NCBI GenBank assembly: GCA_963575745.1
Contig: CAUYUJ010016692.1
Span: forward strand, 145,001 to 209,000
Source of the DNA: Prorocentrum cordatum
Lineage: Eukaryota > Sar > Dinophyceae > Prorocentrales > Prorocentraceae
Reading direction: 5' to 3'
Length of the DNA stretch: 64,000 bases
A program made the position numbers and the translations under genes. The notes under the pieces were generated by a model. It searched no databases and was not told the origin of the DNA. It was given only the letters and a program-made list of their open reading frames with translations. Below, one piece after another: positions 19,946 through 29,713 of the stretch. Position 1 is the first letter of the stretch; each line of letters opens with the position of its first letter.

Positions 19946-21028
19946 CCTCGCCTGGCGACGCGCTGCACAATGCACTCCGCCGCGAGGGCGAGCTGGGCCA
20001 GGGGTCGAGGAGGAGGGGGGCGGAGGAGGGGGAAGTTGAGAGAGGGTGGGGAGGGGGGGACGAACGGGGGCGGCAGGGGAGGGAAGGATATATCAAATAT
20101 GTCGACGGGATATCAGGCGGAAGTGGAGGGATGTGGGTTACACGTGCGGTTTGTGCGGCATGTGCTGGCATGTTGCACCCAGGCATACTATTGGTTCCCA
20201 GTATTTGCAACTCATTGCCTCAATATGTGCAACGTACTGTGTTGCGTCTGTGGGGATGCGTGGCCAATGCCTTGAAACGTCCGCAGTCTTTCATGGGGCG
20301 CGTGAGCCTGGTCGCGCAGCACGTGCGTACTCATGCGCCTGGCTCGGCACCGGAGCCATACTTGCCAACGCAGACATGGGCGCTCTGTGATAGAGCCAAG
20401 TGTGGATCCTATGATATGTCTGTTTGTGCACTTTCGAGGCTCCTGATATGTAGCGGGCACGCGTTGTCAAAACCCCTCCACAGGAGGACCGTCTCTTTGG
20501 GCCATCATTGGCTCGATTCGCCATCCCTGCAGGCGTATGCGTACGCCAGGGTGGGTGACGTTTCACTTGCTCGTCCATATACAAAAGGCGTGGTGTTCCT
20601 TTGTCAAATTCCCGAAGTAGCGAAACGATGCATTTGTAATTCTGGTGTCGTGAGTGTGCCGATCACTTTTGAGAAATCGTTCAATGTTTGCCAGGTATGT
20701 TGTAAGACTGTTCAAACCCTGGCGGTCGTACTTCACCGCGCGCAAAGCATGCGACTGCTTCGTTGGTATATGTTCGTTTTGGGGGTGGTTGCGTTTTTTT
20801 CGTAGCCGCCCAGGTTCAGCGCGCGTTTCGGCTCACCGACATCACGCGCGCACCTTGGAGCTCTGATTCGCATTAAGAAGAGTTGCGCTGCGCAGCGCAG
20901 GGCCGAGGCATGATATTCTGAATGATAAACGCCCGTGCCAGCGCAGACGCGTCGCTCTGGCCGGCCACTGTTGGTCACGCCGTTCGAAGGCAGCGCGTGG
21001 ATTTCATGCGCCGTTGACGTTCCCCGAT
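19946..21028. other. Uncharacterised right part of the 4.3-kb element
   Basis: After the purine tract, 20085-20805 is free of simple repeats and open in two overlapping + frames (one gives YTCGLCGMCWHV, a cysteine cluster). No family signal or codon preference decides between them. It may be remains of a transposase gene. Confidence 0.3.
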
Positions 21029-21322
21029 GACTGTCCTTGGGTCGTGCTCCTTATCTTGCGTCGTTCTTTCTGCCGGCCCGTCGTCGCGACTTCTGCCCGC
21101 GCTGGCGCTTTCGTTCACGTTCGTCCCCGAAGCGCTTGACTGGTGCAGTGGTTTCCAAAACGTCTCGATTTAGTTGTCTCTCCGCATGCCCCGGGGACCG
21201 GGACCCGGACTTGCGAGAGCGACGCTCTCAGGAAGGATCTCATTCGCTCTTTGTGTTTGCGCACTTCCGCCTTCTGTGAAAAAAGGGCATGGTTTGGTAG
21301 GGGTCGGTTTGGCCGCGCCCGA

Positions 21323-22570
21323 CAGGGGCCCATCCAAGCCCAAGACACAGGTCTGCAATTCGGGGCCAAGGTGCGCAGATTGTGGCTGCCACCACCCAGA
21401 CGCGAAGAAGTGCCCGATTGACCGTGCACGAAGTGATCCCCCGGATCACTAGCGATTCCAAAACGGGGCCCAACAGCGCGTGCGGACACCTCGTCTTCTA
21501 CGGCGAGTACAGGTGCGACAGCGCAGAGCACTGGGCGCGACACCGCGCGCAGAGGCACCAGCAGGAACACGGGCGGCCTCCGCCGCAGCGCCATGTGAAG
21601 TCTTGCAGCGCCGAAGGCGGCGAGGACCCCTGGCAGCGGCAGGGCCCCTGGCAGCAGCGAGACCCCTGGCAGCAGCAGGAACCCGCCACCGGCGGGGGAA
21701 TCAGCAGGGCCGCCGAGCCAACAGCAGCAGGCGCAGCCACAGCAGGAGCCCTCAGGGCAGGCGGCGGTGGCGGCAGCAGCTTGGGCAGGCGCCGGTGGCG
21801 CCGACCGGGCAGGCTTGGCCAGAGACGCCGGCCCCGCGACAGAGGCCAGCTGCATCTTCAGCTGCAGCCTGCGCGGCACCGTCGTGGCCCGCGCCCGGGG
21901 CCCCGGCCGCGGGCGCGTGCGTTCCGCCACCGGCGCCACCGACAGTGCCAGTCATGATGACACCCGAGCAGCACCGTGCTGGGCAGTGGTCACAGCAGGG
22001 GCTGGCATCGTCCACCGGAGGTGGGGCCATACGCAGTGCTGTTGGCATCGAAGGGCGCCTTCCAGGAGGTGGCCTCCAGCGGATGTCTTGCGCGCGCGTG
22101 CTCAGCGCGCAGCAGTGGTACACCTATTGCCCAGCCGCCCACGACTCGGACTACGAGGACAGCGAGTTCGACCCAGTGATCTTCGCGCCAGAGTATGACA
22201 AGGACCCGGAGCAGACCGGATCGTTGATACATCTTTTCTGTGATGAGGTCTCTTTGAACGAGAAGGCCACAGAGCCAGGTCTACGACCTCCACAGCTGCC
22301 CAGCAGCACGGCTACAGAGCCAGGTCCACGACCTCCGCAGCTGCCCGGCAGCCCGGCTACAGAGCCAGGTCCACGACCTTCGCAGCTGCCCAGCAGCCCG
22401 GCGACAGAGCCAGGTCCACGACCACCAGAGCTGCCCGGCAGCACGGCGACTGAGTCAACGGCGACTGAGCCCGTACGATCGTTTGTCGCACCAGTGGCTG
22501 CAGTTCTCCCAGGGGGAAAAAGAGCCACATGTTGTTGCCACCGCCGCGTTCTGCATGTTTTTGTTGCTGT
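21323..22570 (+). pseudogene. C-terminal gag with zinc knuckle and proline-rich repeats
   Basis: Right after the CAGGG duplication the frame gives PKTQVCNSGPRCADCG then CHHPDAKKCPID, a cysteine/histidine cluster close to the CCHC knuckle that binds RNA in gag proteins. A stop at 21450 and later frame changes follow. Around 21600-21700 a Gln/Trp/Pro repeat is read. At 22269-22449 four tandem 45-bp units encode TEPGPRPPQLPGSPA. The acidic segment before it (DSDYEDSEFDPVIFAPEYD) looks genuine. The region links gag to protease and is frameshifted. Confidence 0.55.
22269..22449 (+). repeat. 45-bp coding minisatellite in gag-pol linker
   Basis: Four 45-bp units begin at 22269, 22314, 22359 and 22404. 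Each encodes a 15-residue proline-rich repeat with Gln/Arg variations. Unit length is a multiple of three, so the frame is kept. Confidence 0.85.
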
Positions 22571-22670
22571 CGTTATGTAGGTGTTCATTATGTACAGCGC
22601 CATCTCGCTTTGTATTTCTATTTCTACAGCCACTACGTCTACCAGCACTGCTACCACCACTACCAGTACA

Positions 22671-23819
22671 ATGGCTGGCTCAAGCACCCACGTCAACGGG
22701 GCGATCCAGGCGGACTGGGAGGACGAGCTCATCATGGACAACCGGACCAACCTCTGCACGGATGCCGGCTTCGAGTCTCAACGCGGAGGCGCTGGGGTTA
22801 GTTGGAGTCTACCGACTTCGATTGGTATGCGGGTGCACAGTGGTTGTGTGTTTACAGATCAGTATTGCACTGTGTGGAACTGGTTCGCGGCCAACTGCAG
22901 TGGTCGCGATTCCGACGCCAGCTGCGATCTCACGCGCCGTCGCCGACAGGCTGCTGGACACGGGCTCAGTGATGGAGGTGACGGGTATCTTTTTGGCGAG
23001 TCTCTTCCTCCGCCTCCGCGCCGGATTCCGGTCCACCTCGGGCCCTTAGAGGGCCGCGCTCTTGTGGATAGCGGCAGTGACGTGGACGCCATCGACAAAG
23101 ATCTGTCTTGGTTGCAGAGCCAGAGCGGATGCCATTCGTTCCGTGAGCGCCAGGCTATCTTCAGAGAGAAGATCGGTGGTTTCACGAACGACATGGCGAA
23201 AGTCACGGAGTGCGAGAGCGACTGGGTGGTGACAGTCAATGGGCGCAAGACGGAGGACGGGAAGCCGGACATGCTGGATCTGCTCATCACGTCCAACGAG
23301 TTGTCTGGCTTAGGTGGCCCGCTCATCTTCGGCATGCCGAGTATCGAGTCCGACTTGGGCTGCGAGATTCGCCGCTCTTGCGTGCACCTGCTGTTCGGCC
23401 TATTCGTGGGCCGAGTCTTTCCACCGCAGCGGTCTGGCCGCCGCGAGGCCATTGTTTCTTTGCGTTCGCGCGTTTCCGGCGGGCGCGCCGGGCCTGGCGG
23501 GCGCGCCGGGCCGACGAGTGCATCCAGGCCGTTACCGCCAATCAGGATTTCGGACACTGGTTGGACGGAGGTCGCTGTCACCCTAGACGGGGCCGAGGTT
23601 GGAGCGCAGGGCATGCGCGGGCCATTGTGGTGCGAGGGGAATGATGACGACGTTCACGTGTTGAACTGTCTGGTCCTTTTCATCAATTGCAGTGGGGAAC
23701 TTGGCATGGCGATTATGGCGACGAGCAAATCTCATGGTAAGACGATCTTGATGCCCGGGAGATCTGCGTGCAGATTGCGACGGATGGGTGACGAAGAGCT
23801 GGAAGTAATGGCAGATTGA
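22671..23819 (+). CDS. Retropepsin-like aspartic protease region of pol
   Basis: The frame is open through 23819 from upstream. The first likely Met is at 22671 (MAGSSTHVNGAIQADWEDEL). Residues about 126-144 read GRALVDSGSDVDAIDKDL; the D-S-G triplet with preceding hydrophobics is the catalytic flap-and-triad signature of retroviral-type aspartic proteases, which act as dimers to cleave the polyprotein. The C-terminal LGGPLIFGMPSIE suits the second beta-hairpin (the usual I-L-G-x-D/P). Proline/Gly/Arg-rich sequence around residues 290-310 is a linker. Stop at 23817-23819 precedes the reverse transcriptase frame, which is offset by one frame. Confidence 0.65.
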   Translation: MAGSSTHVNGAIQADWEDELIMDNRTNLCTDAGFESQRGGAGVSWSLPTSIGMRVHSGCVFTDQYCTVWNWFAANCSGRDSDASCDLTRRRRQAAGHGLSDGGDGYLFGESLPPPPRRIPVHLGPLEGRALVDSGSDVDAIDKDLSWLQSQSGCHSFRERQAIFREKIGGFTNDMAKVTECESDWVVTVNGRKTEDGKPDMLDLLITSNELSGLGGPLIFGMPSIESDLGCEIRRSCVHLLFGLFVGRVFPPQRSGRREAIVSLRSRVSGGRAGPGGRAGPTSASRPLPPIRISDTGWTEVAVTLDGAEVGAQGMRGPLWCEGNDDDVHVLNCLVLFINCSGELGMAIMATSKSHGKTILMPGRSACRLRRMGDEELEVMAD

Positions 23820-23822
23820 ATA

Positions 23823-24356
23823 CCGGTCGGAACTAGCTTCCATTTTGGAGGACTACGACGCCCTACTCTTGGACAGGCGACGGGTCGCAACTGCCAAGTG
23901 CAAGGCAAAACTGCGGACCGACGAAGAGGCGAAACATTTCGACGAGCTCGTGGCCGAGATCGAGACCAAAAGGGGGGAGTTCGACGCGCCGGAGTACGAC
24001 CAGACCTCCGACGAGCATCGCGATCTTCTCTGCCAGATTGTCCGGGACAAGAGGCTGGCCCCAGACAAGCTTTTGGATGCGATCTGCGAGCGCGTGACCA
24101 GGCCTGCGTCTGATTGCCCATGGACAGAAGGCGCCCCCACGCCCAAAATCCGCGGGTGCCAGGCCCACATCAAGATGAAGCCGGGAGCTATGGGCAAGGC
24201 CAGACAACCGCGCGCGATGCCCAAGTTCAACGAGGCCCGCAATTCGCACCACATCGAGGAGCAAATCAAAGACGGCAAGCTCCGCGAATGTACCCGTGAT
24301 GACCCTATGCCGGCTATGGTGACACCAGCTTTCATGGTTGAACGAAAGGGTTCTCT
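23823..24356 (+). pseudogene. Reverse transcriptase N-terminus, cut by the 33.65-kb insert
   Basis: The + frame reads a charged N-terminal extension (AKLRTDEEAKHFDELVAEIE), then HHIEEQIKDGKLRECTRDD and PMPAMVTPAFMVERKGSL. This corresponds to the gypsy reverse-transcriptase entry motif (L-x-x-G-x-I-R-x-S ... a hydrophobic pair then K-K-x-G-x-x-R). Coding breaks inside codon 24355-24357, exactly at the inverted repeat that begins at 24357. The remainder of the domain is at 58007, where LGRMVGDCTCYNKATEGVF follows in frame. Confidence 0.7.
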
Positions 24357-24385
24357 ACCGAGGGAGTCCTCTGTGCGCGCTTTGG

Positions 24386-25039
24386 GCACTCATGGGCGGT
24401 ATGCACGCATCTTGAATACTAGTGGTGTATTATGTTGGCACGTTTTTCCTGATAGCGGATTTGTTTCTCATAAGATGAAGTTTCAAGTGTCGTATTTTCT
24501 GCAAGCGCGCCCGCTCCGAACTTAAGACGGTGAAAATCTCCCTCCCCTAATTTCTTGCGTTCCCCACGCGGACCACAATCAACTTAAGAGTGGTTCTAGC
24601 GCGGCGCGCCAGTGCAAATCACACATATATATATATATGTATTCCCCCGTGGCCAGTTATGGTGTATATGTTCGTTTCTTCATATTCCTCTTCTTCCTCT
24701 CCCTAGTGCTCGTCCTTTTTTCCGTCCTCTCTCGCTCTGCTCCTGCGCACCTTTTCCACGTCCCCTCCTCGCCTCGTCGTTCGCCCCCTCCTCCTCATCC
24801 TCTTCTTCCTCCTTCTCCTCGTCCTCCCTCGTTCCACCGCCTTTTTTGTCCCCTCCATTTCTCTGTCCGTTGTTTCTCCTGTTGCTGTATTTGTCCCATC
24901 ATCACGCGGCGTTGGGTGACGACGCCCCGCGTTGCTCCTCCTCCTCCTTCTCCTTCTCCTCCTCCCCCCCCCCCCTTCTCCCGCTGCTTCCTCCTCCCCT
25001 TTTCCTTCCGTCTCCCCCCTCACTTTGGCATGCCCCCCC
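24386..25039. other. Left interior of the insert: no gene, pyrimidine tract
   Basis: A short TA run at 24625-24640, then about 24670-25020 of C/T-rich sequence similar in style to 19.4-19.9 kb. Open frames give Ser/Pro/Leu or Arg/Glu runs and are rejected. Confidence 0.6.
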
Positions 25040-25239
25040 ACGCGTTTCGCAGCCGCATATGAGGAGCTCCACCGAAGGCCCCAGCGGCGGGGCCCGCGCG
25101 CGCGGTTCCCCGCCCATTTCGGCACACCTCTCGCACGTTTCTTCGTTGCCCCATCGGGATCTCCGAAGGCCGCGGTTGCGATGGCCGCAGTGGCAGGGTC
25201 CGCATGCGCGCGTTTCCCCGCTCAGGAAGGGTTTTTGCT
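25040..25239. repeat. CACCGAAGGCCCCAG repeat leading into the AGCTAA module, copy 1
   Basis: A block with CTCCACCGAAGGCCCCAGCG, then TTTCGGCACACCTC, then GCACGTTTC recurs at 52410-52500, where a shortened third block follows. In both places it lies just outside the same end of an AGCTAA-array module in the same orientation, so it may belong to a longer element. Confidence 0.7.
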
Positions 25240-25935
25240 TTATGGCTTTTAAAGGGGCCGGGCAGTGGACCTCGCCCTGGGCGGCCCCCCCAGGATCCGC
25301 CCCGCGGCCCCCTATACCCCTGGGGGCTTTAGCTTTAGCTGTAGCTTAGCTTAAGCTTAGCTGTTATTGCTTTAGCTTAGGTTTATAGTTTGACTTTAGC
25401 TTAGCTTTAGCTGTGGCTTGAGCCTAGCTTGAGCTTAGCTTGAGCTTAGCTTTAGCTTAGCTTTAGTTTAGCTTCAGCTTAGCATTAGCTTTAGCTTCAT
25501 ATTAGCTGTTGCTTAGTTTTAGCTTTGCTTTAGCTTAGCTTTAGCTTAGCTTCAGCTTCGCTGTAGCTTCAGCTTAGCTTCAGCTTTCGCTTAGCTTTAG
25601 CTTAGCTTTAGCTTTGCTTTAGCTTATAGCTTTCGCTTAGCTTTAGCCTTTAGCTTTAGAAATCGTGTAGCTTTGTTTCAGCTTAGCTTTAGCGCTAGCT
25701 TCAGCTTAGCTTGACGTTATATGTAGCTTAGCTTCAGCTTAGCTTCAGCTTGCTTCAGCTTAGCTTTAGCTTAGCTTTATCGTAGCTTTAGCTTAGCGTT
25801 AGCTTAGCGTTAGCTTAGCCCTAGCTTAGCTTTAGTTGAGCTTTAGCTGAGCTTTAGCTTAGCGCTAGCTGAGCTTTAGCTTAGTTTTAGTTCAGCTTTA
25901 GCTTAGCTTTAGCTTAGTTTTATTGTTACTACTGC
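25240..25935 (-). mobile_element. AGCTAA-array module, copy A (reverse)
   Basis: It begins with the inverted end box (AAAGGGGCCGGGCAGTGG, then GATCCGCCCCGCGG) and continues as about 590 bp of degenerate TTTAGCTTAGC, ending GTTACTACTG. The other end box (CCTAGGGGCTCCAACTCC) is missing, so this copy is truncated there. Non-coding. Confidence 0.85.
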
Positions 25936-26480
25936 AAGGCCCCCCCCCCAGAGGCCGAAGTCAGCGAATAACTTCCCGTTTTTATTTTTTCCATGGTTCG
26001 AGGGGCCCGGGCCTCGGGAAACGCGCGGGTCGGCCACGCGCAGAGGGAGGTGGGGAGAGGGGGGGGGGGGCTTCAAGGAGGATTGCGGCGTGGAGGAGGT
26101 GCAGGGGGCCCGCTCCCATCTTGGCCCGATCGATCGCCTCATTGAGATTTCATTGGGTCCTTTCGGGGCCCCATTGGATCATCTGGGATCCGTTGCAGCC
26201 GTGGGCATTTCGGCATTCTTCGATGGAGTGCGTATCGATCGATAGCGGGATGAAGCGATCGATCGATCGCTTCATCCCGATATCGATTGATTCGCATCGA
26301 TGTCGGGATCGAGGCGGTCGATCGGGTCAATGGGAGTGGACTCCCGTCTTCCTCCCCTCCTCCTCTCCGCTCTCGACCCTGGCCCGCGAGCGCGAGCCGC
26401 GGGGCCGCCCCGGCGGCGGCCGCCCCGGCGGCGGGCGCCGCGGCGCCGCGGGCCTCCAGGCGCGGCAGGGAGGGAGAGGG
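25936..26480. other. Gene-free stretch with a GATC palindrome
   Basis: No coding support. At about 26238-26290 a near-perfect palindrome has arms containing GCGGGATGAAGCGATC and its complement around GATC. GC-rich Arg/Gly/Ala frames near 26380-26470 are compositional. Confidence 0.55.
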
Positions 26481-26482
26481 AG

Positions 26483-26522
<40 letters not shown>

Positions 26523-26826
26523 CCTTTCTTCCATAAGCTAAACTTCGGTTTCCCATCGAAGACCTCGGGAACACCTGAGGCGAGCTGTGAAACAAGCAAT
26601 GAACACGGAATCTCTCCCCAGCAGGGCGGGTCCAGTAGTAGTAGTAGTAGTAGTAGTAGTACAAGTAGAAGTAGAAGTAGAAGTATAGAAGTAGAAGTAT
26701 AAGTAGAAGCAGTAGTAGTAGTAGTAGTAGTGGTAGTAGTTGTAGTAGTAGTAATAGTAGTCGTGTGTACTATAGCTACAAGTAGTAGTAGTAGTAGTAG
26801 CAGTAGTAGTAGCAGTAGTAGTAGTC

Positions 26827-26872
<46 letters not shown>

Positions 26873-26930
26873 TAGTAGTAGTCGTAGTAGTTACAACAAC
26901 AACAACTACTACTACTACTACTACTATGCC
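26483..26930. repeat. (AGT)n trinucleotide array
   Basis: AGT triplets with AAG and CGT variants, interrupted at 26526-26632 by unique sequence. Tyr, Ser, Val or Thr runs in its frames are artefacts. Confidence 0.95.
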
Positions 26931-26993
26931 GATGAGTCCATAGCGGCAGCTGTTTTGTCTTATGCAGCTTGCTGGGCTCTGCGTCCCGCTCCA

Positions 26994-27522
26994 ATGCCCC
27001 CCAAGCGGTCCGCTTGGAAGTCTGTGCGCCCGGGCAAAGTTCAATGGGCGAAAGAGGATCTGGACGCCCGAAATGGGTACTGAATGGGTACAATGCCCAA
27101 CGACAATTCCTGTTCATTTTGAACAGGATTTGCTGTCCGCGCCGCCGCAGCCTGTGTCCATTCGAGACAGAAGATCGCCTGCCCAACAGCGGCCGCTGTT
27201 GGCTTGGGACAACATTAGTTGTTGGGCATAGTGCCCATTCTTTCAGTGCCCACTTCGGGCGTCCAAAGAGGATGTGCAGTACTGTGCGACGGGCATCTAT
27301 AAATTGCCCCCGGTCCCACTCAAAAAAATCGTGTCGGAGGGGCGCATGTTATGCGACATCGTCCAGCCCTTCAACGCAGAGGATCCCGACAATATGTCTT
27401 GTGGAAAATGTGACTTAGAACGTAACTATGTTTTCTTGGAAGTGTTCGTCGAGAAATACCCTGATCGAGTGCCGTCGGGTTTCATGATTACGGAGTGGTC
27501 GGCTGACGCCGTTCCGAAATGA
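26994..27522 (+). CDS. Small two-exon gene split by an introner
   Basis: Exon 1 is 26994-27056 (21 codons, MPPKRSAWKSVRPGKVQWAK E). Exon 2 is 27271-27522 (83 codons plus stop). Splicing out 27057-27270 joins AAAGAG to GATGTG and gives a 104-residue protein. Exon 2 contains MSCGKCDLERNYVFLEVFVE with a C-x2-C pair, and ends EWSADAVPK. The frame is open upstream of the ATG, so an earlier exon or start is possible. Function unknown; the Cys pair could bind metal. It lies between a trinucleotide array and the (GAT) cassette in the 33.65-kb insert. The donor is GA and the acceptor AG. Confidence 0.6.
27060..27264. mobile_element. Introner: 205-bp TIR element with 9-bp target duplication
   Basis: The left arm (27061-27106, TGGACGCCCGAAATGGGTAC) and right arm (27213-27264) are inverted copies about 45-50 bp long. 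The 9-bp AAAGAGGAT occurs at 27051-27059 and 27265-27273. The coding frame of the host gene continues only if exactly one duplication plus the element is removed. Within the duplication, AAAGAG|GAT supplies both a GA donor and an AG acceptor. Confidence 0.88.
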
Positions 27523-29060
27523 CCCCCCCCCCCCCAATGTCGGAAGCGAGGGGGTGAGATCGAAGTGGTACTGAAAGCCCCCCTACCAGGAAATCGATTT
27601 CGGCTTCGTGCTCGCGCGCGCCGCGCGCGCGAGCGAAGGGGAAGCTGCGCGGCTGAGTCGCGGCCGGACCGAATGATTCCCTTCCGGCAACTGGCGCCGC
27701 GCGGTGCCCCGCCGGCGCCCCGCTGTAGCTGAGGCGCGGGCGGACCAAATGATTCCCTTCTGGCGTCCGGCGCCGCGCGGTGCCCCGCCGGCGCCCCGTC
27801 CGCGCCCCGGCGACGACGGCGATGATGATGTCGATGATGTTGATGATGACGATCATGATGATGATGATGTTGATGAGGATGATGGTGGCGGTGATCATGA
27901 TGGCGCCACGATGACGATGCGGATGTTGGCGATGCGGATGATGATGGTGATAGCGGTGATGATGTCGTGTCCCGATGATGATGATGTTGATAATGATGAT
28001 GATGGTGATGATGATGATGATGTTGCGGATGTTGATGATGATGACGATGGAGGGGTCTCGATGATGATTTTGACTGATGTTGCTGATGATGATGCGATGA
28101 TGGGATGATGATCTTGATGATGAAAATGGTGATGGTGGTGGTGCCCCGATGCATATGCTGATGATGCGAATGGTGATGATGATGCTGTTGATGATAACGT
28201 TAAGGCTGGTGATAGTGTCCCGATGTTGATGATGCTGTTGGTCATGATGATGACGATGATTGTGTCCCGGTGATGATGATGATGGCGTTGATGGTGGGGA
28301 CGATGATGAGGCGAGGGTGATGAGTTTGATGATGGTGTCCCGATGATGGTGATGATGATGGTGTCCCGATGATGATGGTGAGTGTGATAACGATGATGAG
28401 GATGTTGATGATGAGGATGATGTCGCTGATGATGATGGTGTCCTGATGGTGATGGTGTTGATGGTGTTGCTCATGGTGAGCATGATGATTTGATGATGAT
28501 GGTGGTGATCATGTTCCGATGATGATGATGATGGTGATGGTGTCCCGATGATGATGGTGTTGGTGATGATGATGGTAACGATGATGGTGTCCGATTATGA
28601 TAATGATGGTTATGATGATGTTGATGATGATGGTAATGAGGTGATGCTGACGATGGTGTCCGGATGATGGCGATGATAACGGTAATGTTGTTGACGTTGA
28701 TGATGATGATGATGTTGATGATGCTGGTGACGTTGATTGTGGTGATATCGATCGGGAGATCGATGATGAGACCGAATGCGAGATTGATTGTGAGATCGAT
28801 AGTGAGACCGATTGTGAGATCGTAGATTGTGCGATCGATCGAATGACAGAAGAAAATATAGGTTGAGTGAGATCGATTGTGAGATCGATCGAGCGAGACC
28901 GATAGTGAGATCGATAGTGAGATCGATAGTGAGACCGATCGAGCGAGACGCTGCCCCCCCCCCCCCCCCGAAACCTCCTTATCATCCGAGGGGCGGTCGC
29001 GTAGGTCTATTATGCGCCCTGCCTCGAGGCAGGGTGTATAATATATACACCCTGCCTCTC
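27523..29060 (-). mobile_element. (GAT)n cassette element, reverse copy
   Basis: Reading the - strand: a box with CGACCGCCCCTCGGATGATA, a stretch of GATCGATCTCACTAT words, about 950 bp of ATC/CATCAT triplets punctuated by GGGACACCATC, then a GC box (CCGGCGGGGCACCGCGCGG) and a CGCGCGCGGCGCGCGCGAG block ending TTCGATCTCACCCCCTCG. The same order occurs on the + strand at 46383-47850. A poly-C run at 28952-28968 and a cruciform at 29017-29058 lie at one edge. Confidence 0.75.
29017..29058. other. Overlapping palindromes at cassette edge
   Basis: CCCTGCCTCGAGGCAGGG (29017-29034) is a perfect 18-bp palindrome. Its right half also pairs with 29044-29058 around a TATA core. The sequence could form alternative cruciforms. 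Confidence 0.8.
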
Positions 29061-29713
29061 CAGCTGGAACCTTCGATCGAACGCCCCAGCCCCCCCCCCG
29101 CCCCCAAATGCATTGCATGCCCTGCCTCGTATGGTCCCGTTTTAACGGGGCTGTCGGTTGTGATGCTGTGGTTGAATGGGATGTTCGATTTCAACATGCT
29201 GCCGAAAGAGCCTCGCTCCAGATTGAGCTCAGCCGCCGTGTGCGCGAAGCGCATCAAGGCGACGCTGCAGCGAGTTCGGTGTCGACGGGCCGGAACTTTT
29301 TTTTAGGGCTGCCCCCGCCCGCCCCCGAGATTTCTGACGTGAGTCCATATTTTGTTTTGGGTCCGTGGTTATCGCCGTCGATGAAATCTCACTTGAGCAG
29401 GGGCCGACCGCCCTGGCATTCCTACAGTCCTACAGCGAAATGTTCTTAGAACCCAAGAATGTTCCAATAACCAAAGCAATGTTCTTAGAATATCATAAAC
29501 CCGATTTGATAAAACAAGACAGTCCCAACCAGATATGTTCTAAGAACATGTCGTGAGATCCACAAAAGGTTCTAGGAACATTGTTTGGTGGGGCTATGCG
29601 AGCCAGAACGCTTCGCCACTGCTCACTCCGTCGCCCGTTGAAACGTTGGCTCGAGGTTCTTGTGGCGCAACGCGGAGTGCTCCTACTCGCCCCAGATCCA
29701 GGAGCTCAAGAAT
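29061..29713. other. Upstream region of the lysine-rich gene
   Basis: No supported gene, though short frames are open near 29108-29450. Four palindromic words of the type GTTCTTAGAAC, TTCTTAGAA, GTTCTAAGAAC and GTTCTAGGAAC occur at about 29443, 29486, 29538 and 29568, ending 145 bp before the first ATG of the next gene. Their clustering suggests a protein-binding region, without direct proof. Confidence 0.45.

Larger units (their letters stand above)
17029..21322. mobile_element. 4.3-kb TIR element inserted in gag
   Basis: The two ends are inverted copies: 36 of 40 terminal bases match, including GGCCAAACCGACCCCTA. A 5-bp direct repeat CAGGG flanks it (17024-17028 and 21323-21327). Removing the element and one CAGGG joins gag to its zinc knuckle in frame. 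The interior has one unrecognised open frame (17098-17514), G/C-rich CAAGAGG repeats, a pyrimidine tract and uncharacterised sequence to 21 kb. No transposase was recognised, so it may be non-autonomous or badly decayed. Confidence 0.85.

Noticed and set aside
17029-21322. CACTA, hAT or Mutator assignment of the 4.3-kb element
   Set aside because: The end sequence and 5-bp duplication do not match the terminal bases and duplication lengths of these superfamilies well enough, and no transposase was recognised.
29440-29585. Heat-shock elements
   Set aside because: The TTC and GAA halves are separated by three bases rather than the two of the standard element, so the name is not justified.
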